Part shown: positions 6,022 through 9,065 of the stretch, piece by piece | Layout of the letters: each line of letters begins with the position of its first letter | Numbering within the stretch: position 1 is the first letter of the stretch | Assembly: GCA_002333125.1 (NCBI GenBank) | Contig: DDBM01000034.1 | Location: 1 to 9,065 of the forward strand | Direction of reading: 5' to 3' | Origin: Moraxellaceae bacterium UBA2032 | GTDB lineage: Bacteria > Pseudomonadota > Gammaproteobacteria > Pseudomonadales > Moraxellaceae | DNA: 9,065 nucleotides | The notes under the pieces: generated by a model | Databases searched by the model: none | Told to the model about the DNA's origin: nothing | Seen by the model: only the letters and a program-made list of their open reading frames with translations | Made by a program: the position numbers and the translations under genes

Positions 6022-6873
6022 ATGATGATAAACGTTGGTAAAATTAATCAGCTCGAAATAATTGAACAGCTCAAGCAAAACTTTTTGCTTGAAGGTGGTC
6101 ATTATGGCGAAATTCCCATTGCAAAAAATGAGTTACCTCAAGGTTCACGGCTCGGTCAACAAGTTAAGGTGTTTATTTTTATTGATGATGAAGGCTATTT
6201 GGCCGCAACCACAGACGAACCCTTGGCACAAGTCGGGCAAGTAGCATGGCTTAAAGTGATTGATATAACCCAGCAAGGGGCATATTTAGATTGGGGTTTA
6301 GGCGACGAAGACGCTTTGTTTTTGCCACGTCAAGAACAACAAAGCCCTGTTGAGTTAAATCGTTATTGTTTGGTGTATGTGTGTTTTGATGAAAGCAAAG
6401 GTATTTATGCCACCACTTACTTGAATGATTTTTTACAAGATGATGCCAGTGAATTTAAACAAGGCGACAAAGTTGAGTTAATTGTCGCAAATCAAACAGA
6501 ATTAGGCTTTAAAGTCATTGTTAATCATCAGTATTGGGGGTTATTGTACGCTAATGAGGTTTTTCAGCCTTTGTACAAAGGCCAAACTGTTGAAGGGTAT
6601 GTTAAAAAAATTCGTGAAGACCAGCGTTTAGACTTATCTTTACAGCCTTTAGGTTTTGCTAAGGTCGAAGGGATTACAGGCGATATTTTAGATAAACTAC
6701 AGCAACAACGTGGCTTTTTAGCCCTAAGTGACAAAAGTAGCCCAGACGCTATTTATGCTACTTTTGGTGTGAGCAAAAAAGTCTTTAAACAAGCTATAGG
6801 CACCTTGTTTAAACAACAAAAAATTAGTATTGAGGCAGAAGGTATTCGTTTAGTAAACGCTAAGCGTTCTTAG
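6022..6873 (+). CDS. cvfB: S1-domain RNA-binding protein, CvfB/YitL family
   Basis: The 283-residue protein has the CvfB architecture: three S1-like beta-barrels (about residues 4-63, 70-135 and 146-206) followed by a winged-helix domain (about 215-280). Family signatures include VFIFIDDEGYLAATT (50-64), AQVGQVAWLKV (69-79), GAYLDWGL (86-93), WGLLYANEVFQPLYKGQ (172-188), DLSLQPLGF (204-212) and the LSDKSSPDAIYATFGVSKK stretch (235-253). Members bind RNA; the Staphylococcus aureus homologue affects virulence gene expression, and the precise role in gammaproteobacteria is unclear. The first barrel is atypical around LKQNFLLEGGHYGE, where relatives usually have a DFG-Y-L pattern. Two consecutive ATGs occur; the one at 6022 lies 8 bases after AGG and is preferred. 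It begins 30 bases after thrB and probably shares its transcript. Confidence 0.94.
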   Translation: MMINVGKINQLEIIEQLKQNFLLEGGHYGEIPIAKNELPQGSRLGQQVKVFIFIDDEGYLAATTDEPLAQVGQVAWLKVIDITQQGAYLDWGLGDEDALFLPRQEQQSPVELNRYCLVYVCFDESKGIYATTYLNDFLQDDASEFKQGDKVELIVANQTELGFKVIVNHQYWGLLYANEVFQPLYKGQTVEGYVKKIREDQRLDLSLQPLGFAKVEGITGDILDKLQQQRGFLALSDKSSPDAIYATFGVSKKVFKQAIGTLFKQQKISIEAEGIRLVNAKRS

Positions 6874-6882
6874 ATTTTTTAA

Positions 6883-6906
6883 AGCCCTTTTTTACCCAAA
6901 AGGGCT
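6883..6906 (+). terminator. Hairpin after cvfB, probable end of the helicase-thrB-cvfB run
   Basis: A perfect 9-bp stem pairs AGCCCTTTT (6883-6891) with AAAAGGGCT (6898-6906) around a six-base loop TTACCC, starting ten bases after the cvfB stop. No T-run follows on the plus strand, so termination may be inefficient or the hairpin may mainly protect the 3' end of the message. Confidence 0.55.
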
Positions 6907-6957
6907 AAACACAACGGCCTATATTATTAGCCCATTAAATAATAACAAGATATCACC

Positions 6958-8052
6958 ATGAACTCTTTTTTAAACCTTTTATTAAGTACTGACAAAAAGC
7001 AACGAGTCCGTATTCGGCGTTTTTTATTGTCGAGTGTGGTTTTTTTTATCGGTATTATTAGCATTTTATTTGTTGCATTTATGGGCAAAATGACTGTATC
7101 AACCGCGCTTATATTGTCGTTTGGTATGGTGGTATCCTGTTTGGGTTTTTATATTACGCTTCGTTCAAAACTTAATTTACGTTTTAAAGAGCCTGCATTA
7201 ACCGTTCCACAGGTTTTAGTGGCAATGACGTGGATTTCTCTTGCCTATGCCTCGACAGGTATAGCTCATGCTAGCACCTTAATACTCTTTGCGTTGGTAA
7301 TGGTGTTTGGCATTTTTGTAATGAACCCGCGCAGTAGTATTATTGCTGCATGTTATGCGGCGGTGTCGTTAGCGAGTGTTATTGTTTATAAGGTAATTAC
7401 CGAGCCAAGTGTTTATTTATGGGATGTAGAATTAGTTAGTTTTTTGATGTTTGTGGCGACGATGGCTACTATTACTAGTTTGTCTCAACAGCTTGCAAAA
7501 ATGCGTAATCGTTTAAAAGCACAAACACAAGAATTAGAACAAGCGGTTTCGTATATTGAAAAAATAGCTGCTTATGATGAGTTAACGGGGTTAATTAATC
7601 GCCGCCGTATGACCGAAGTTTTAGCCGAACATAGCCGCAATAATAGTCGTCAAACCGAAGGTTTTGCCATTGCCATGTTGGATTTAGACCATTTCAAAAG
7701 CATTAACGATAAATACGGCCATGCAACAGGTGATTTGGTGTTATCAAATTTTGGTCAAGCGGCACGCGAAGTATTGCGTGATATTGATATTTTAAGCCGT
7801 TGGGGTGGTGAAGAGTTTTTGTTATTGATGCCCAAAACCAATAGCGGTCATCCTAATACGGGTATTGAGCGATTACGTGCTTATTTGGCTTGTATTCAAG
7901 TGAGCTCAAAATTGCCCGACTTACGAATTGGTTTTTCGGTAGGTTTTACCTGTTATCAGGCAGGGGAGTCTATTTATGACACTATTAAGCGTGCTGATGC
8001 AGCCTTGTATCAAGCCAAAGCGCAAGGGCGTAATTGTACGGTGATTAGCTAG
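6958..8052 (+). CDS. Membrane-bound diguanylate cyclase (GGDEF domain)
   Basis: Makes cyclic di-GMP from two GTP at the inner membrane. The 364-residue protein begins with a short basic cytoplasmic segment (KKQRVRIRR, 13-21), then about six hydrophobic segments (roughly 22-42, 46-66, 86-100, 104-122, 127-147 and 158-178), a charged coiled-coil linker (178-205) and a GGDEF domain (206-363). In that domain I see DELTGLINRR (207-216), metal-binding D242 in LDLDHFKSIND, YGHATGD (253-259), an inhibitory I-site R274-x-x-D277, RWGGEEF (281-287), GFSVG (325-329) and ADAALYQAKAQGRN (346-359). The GGEEF signature is intact, so catalysis is expected, with product inhibition. No EAL domain is present. 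The membrane part is probably a sensor of unrecognised type. The gene stands alone between the hairpin and the convergent znuA; the ribosome site is weak. Confidence 0.95.
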   Translation: MNSFLNLLLSTDKKQRVRIRRFLLSSVVFFIGIISILFVAFMGKMTVSTALILSFGMVVSCLGFYITLRSKLNLRFKEPALTVPQVLVAMTWISLAYASTGIAHASTLILFALVMVFGIFVMNPRSSIIAACYAAVSLASVIVYKVITEPSVYLWDVELVSFLMFVATMATITSLSQQLAKMRNRLKAQTQELEQAVSYIEKIAAYDELTGLINRRRMTEVLAEHSRNNSRQTEGFAIAMLDLDHFKSINDKYGHATGDLVLSNFGQAAREVLRDIDILSRWGGEEFLLLMPKTNSGHPNTGIERLRAYLACIQVSSKLPDLRIGFSVGFTCYQAGESIYDTIKRADAALYQAKAQGRNCTVIS

Positions 8053-8058
8053 TTTGCC

Positions 8059-8108
8059 CTTCGACTTCGCTCAGGGAACAGTTTTGTGTTGGCTGAGCGG
8101 AGTCGAAG
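8059..8108. repeat. REP/MITE-like palindromic intergenic repeat
   Basis: Arms CTTCGACTTCGCTCAG (8059-8074) and CTGAGCGGAGTCGAAG (8093-8108) are inverted copies with one T-G wobble, separated by 18 bases. The left arm also lies within CCCT...AGGG (8057-8076). The element fills most of the 72-base gap between two convergent stops. No U-run follows on either strand, so it looks like a dispersed palindromic repeat more than a standard terminator, though in RNA it could block or end transcription from both sides. Confidence 0.7.
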
Positions 8109-8124
8109 CCAAGCCAAGAAAAAA

Positions 8125-8970
8125 CTATTTTAAGCAGCTATAAATTGCATCAGCCATTTGTTTAAAGCCTTGCTCATAACTGCTTGCTTGGCTAAACGTC
8201 TCGTCCACCATCGTATAACGTCCTGTTGCGCCAAAGACTTTATCGGCCAAGCTTTTATCAAATTGTGGCTCGGTTAATAAACAATGCCATTGATATTGTT
8301 GCACTTGTTGTTTGAGTTGTAGCAAGTGTTTAGCACTGGGCTTTTGTTCGGGGCTAATACTAATACTCCCCTTAAAATTCAAACCTAATGCGTCTTCTAA
8401 ATACTGATAAGCATCATGGTAAGCCACATAATTACGGTGGTTTAAACGCGCAAACTGTTGTTTAAATTGTTGAGATTGTAAATTTACTTTTTGGGCAAAA
8501 ATTTGGGCATTTTTTTGATATTGCGCGGCATATTGAGGCTTTTGTTGGCCACGCACTTGCGCAATTTTATAAGCAAATTGAATTGCATTTTGTGGGTCTA
8601 ACCACAAATGTCCATCTAAGGTATTAGCTTGAGGTTGCCTTGTATTTATGTCACGCCATGCCTGTTTTTGAATATTAGCTAAAGCATCAAAACGAATCAC
8701 ATGAGGCAGTTTTTTAAGCGATTCACTCAAAAAAGCCTCATGAGAAATACCAACCCAAATCACCAAATCGGCTTTTTGCAACATAAGGCGTTGCGAGGGT
8801 TTGAGTGCATAATGATGCGCCGACATTCCTGTAGGCAATAACTGTACAGGCTGCTCTATACCTTGAGTGACGGCTTGGGTAATCAGCGTTAAAGGTTTAA
8901 TAGAGGTGACAATTTGAGCCGAGCTAATGCTACTCAGTAGGCTCAATATTAGTAATAGCAAATGTTTCAT
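8125..8970 (-). CDS. znuA: Periplasmic zinc-binding protein of a ZnuABC-type ABC importer
   Basis: The 281-residue cluster A-I metal-binding protein captures zinc in the periplasm for a ZnuBC permease/ATPase. Residues 1-18 are a Sec signal peptide (cut near SSA/QI). VTSIKPL (21-27) starts the mature fold. Likely metal ligands are in SAHHYALKPS (50-59; H52 or H53), DGHLWLDPQNA (119-129; H121) and VAYHDAYQYLE (182-192; H185). SISPEQKPSA (204-213), CLLTEPQF (230-237) and a C-terminal Cys279 also fit; Cys230 and Cys279 match the disulfide known from E. coli ZnuA. The flexible His- and acid-rich loop before the second ligand is absent, making the protein shorter than E. coli ZnuA. A manganese-specific relative is possible, but the three-histidine pattern and the Zur-like operator upstream favour zinc. 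No clear Shine-Dalgarno precedes the ATG at 8970. Confidence 0.94.
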   Translation of the reverse strand: MKHLLLLILSLLSSISSAQIVTSIKPLTLITQAVTQGIEQPVQLLPTGMSAHHYALKPSQRLMLQKADLVIWVGISHEAFLSESLKKLPHVIRFDALANIQKQAWRDINTRQPQANTLDGHLWLDPQNAIQFAYKIAQVRGQQKPQYAAQYQKNAQIFAQKVNLQSQQFKQQFARLNHRNYVAYHDAYQYLEDALGLNFKGSISISPEQKPSAKHLLQLKQQVQQYQWHCLLTEPQFDKSLADKVFGATGRYTMVDETFSQASSYEQGFKQMADAIYSCLK

Positions 8971-8989
8971 GTAGGGACTTTTGATGCGC

Positions 8990-9012
8990 GTAATGTTATA
9001 TTATTGCATTAA
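8990..9012. promoter_or_regulatory. Probable Zur operator between znuA and a divergent gene
   Basis: The 23-base site has left half GTAATGTTATA (8990-9000), a central T and right half TATTGCATTAA (9002-9012). Against the E. coli Zur palindrome as I recall it (GAAATGTTATA, N, TATAACATTTC) it matches 10 of 11 and 7 of 11 positions. It ends 19 bases from the znuA start and 35 bases from the divergent ATG, placed to let zinc-bound Zur repress both promoters. Confidence 0.75.
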
Positions 9013-9047
9013 TTATTTAGTTCACCAAGTTTAATTGCGTATATATT

Positions 9048-9065
9048 ATGAAACAACAGGCTTTT
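9048..9065 (+). CDS. Possible 5' end of a divergent gene, perhaps zur or znuC
   Basis: An ATG at 9048 is followed by AAA CAA CAG GCT TTT (MKQQAF) up to the window edge. Six codons cannot identify a protein. In Pseudomonas and Acinetobacter znuA is divergent from a zur-znuC-znuB operon, and the Zur-like site in the gap supports that layout here. No clear ribosome site is visible, so the true start could lie further right. Confidence 0.4.

Noticed and set aside
6062..6244. Plus-strand open frame of 60 codons
   Set aside because: It overlaps the first part of cvfB in another frame; cvfB matches its family over the full length.
6874..6957. Promoter for the diguanylate cyclase gene
   Set aside because: The AT-rich stretch TATATTATTA...TAAATAATAA could hold a -10 element, but no matching -35 at proper spacing was convincing.

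Overview
The window reads as ordinary chromosome of an AT-rich gammaproteobacterium. The homoserine kinase is the APH-like type II enzyme, with wording (HGDLFRDN, then an AEGRVGE...LQKDPQ tail) that I associate with Acinetobacter and other Moraxellaceae. The YaeQ, CvfB and Zur-ZnuA features also fit the Pseudomonadales. That placement is inference from remembered protein families, not from a search.

Region 1-1773 (minus) is one long open frame for a putative lipoprotein of tandem Big_5/SbsA-type Ig-like domains. Its 3' end lies beyond the left edge. The plus-strand open frames across it are antisense shadows. Region 1975-3040 (minus) is a compact three-gene cluster: an eight-stranded outer-membrane beta-barrel protein, a small coiled-coil protein of the sll1863 stress type, and a 48-residue lmo0937-type membrane protein. 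A perfect inverted repeat sits just before the last gene. Together they look like an envelope/stress module.

At 3244-3792 (minus) is yaeQ, divergent from a plus-strand run made of an RhlE-type DEAD-box helicase, thrB (homoserine kinase, one base after the helicase stop) and cvfB (S1-domain RNA-binding protein, 30 bases later). The run ends at a strong hairpin at 6883-6906. Two of these three genes concern RNA; thrB is threonine biosynthesis and may simply share the transcript.

At 6958-8052 (plus) is a membrane diguanylate cyclase with six predicted transmembrane segments, a coiled-coil linker and an intact GGEEF domain with an I-site. It converges on znuA (8125-8970, minus), the periplasmic zinc-binding protein of a ZnuABC importer. 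The gap between them holds a 16-bp-arm palindromic repeat of REP/MITE type. Upstream of znuA is a good match to a Zur operator, followed by the first six codons of a divergent gene cut by the window edge, plausibly zur or znuC.

I see no rRNA, tRNA, CRISPR array, transposase or prophage gene. No clearly undescribed system stands out. The places most worth a second look are the Ig-repeat lipoprotein, the stress cluster with its hairpins, the palindromic repeat and the Zur-controlled divergent promoter.
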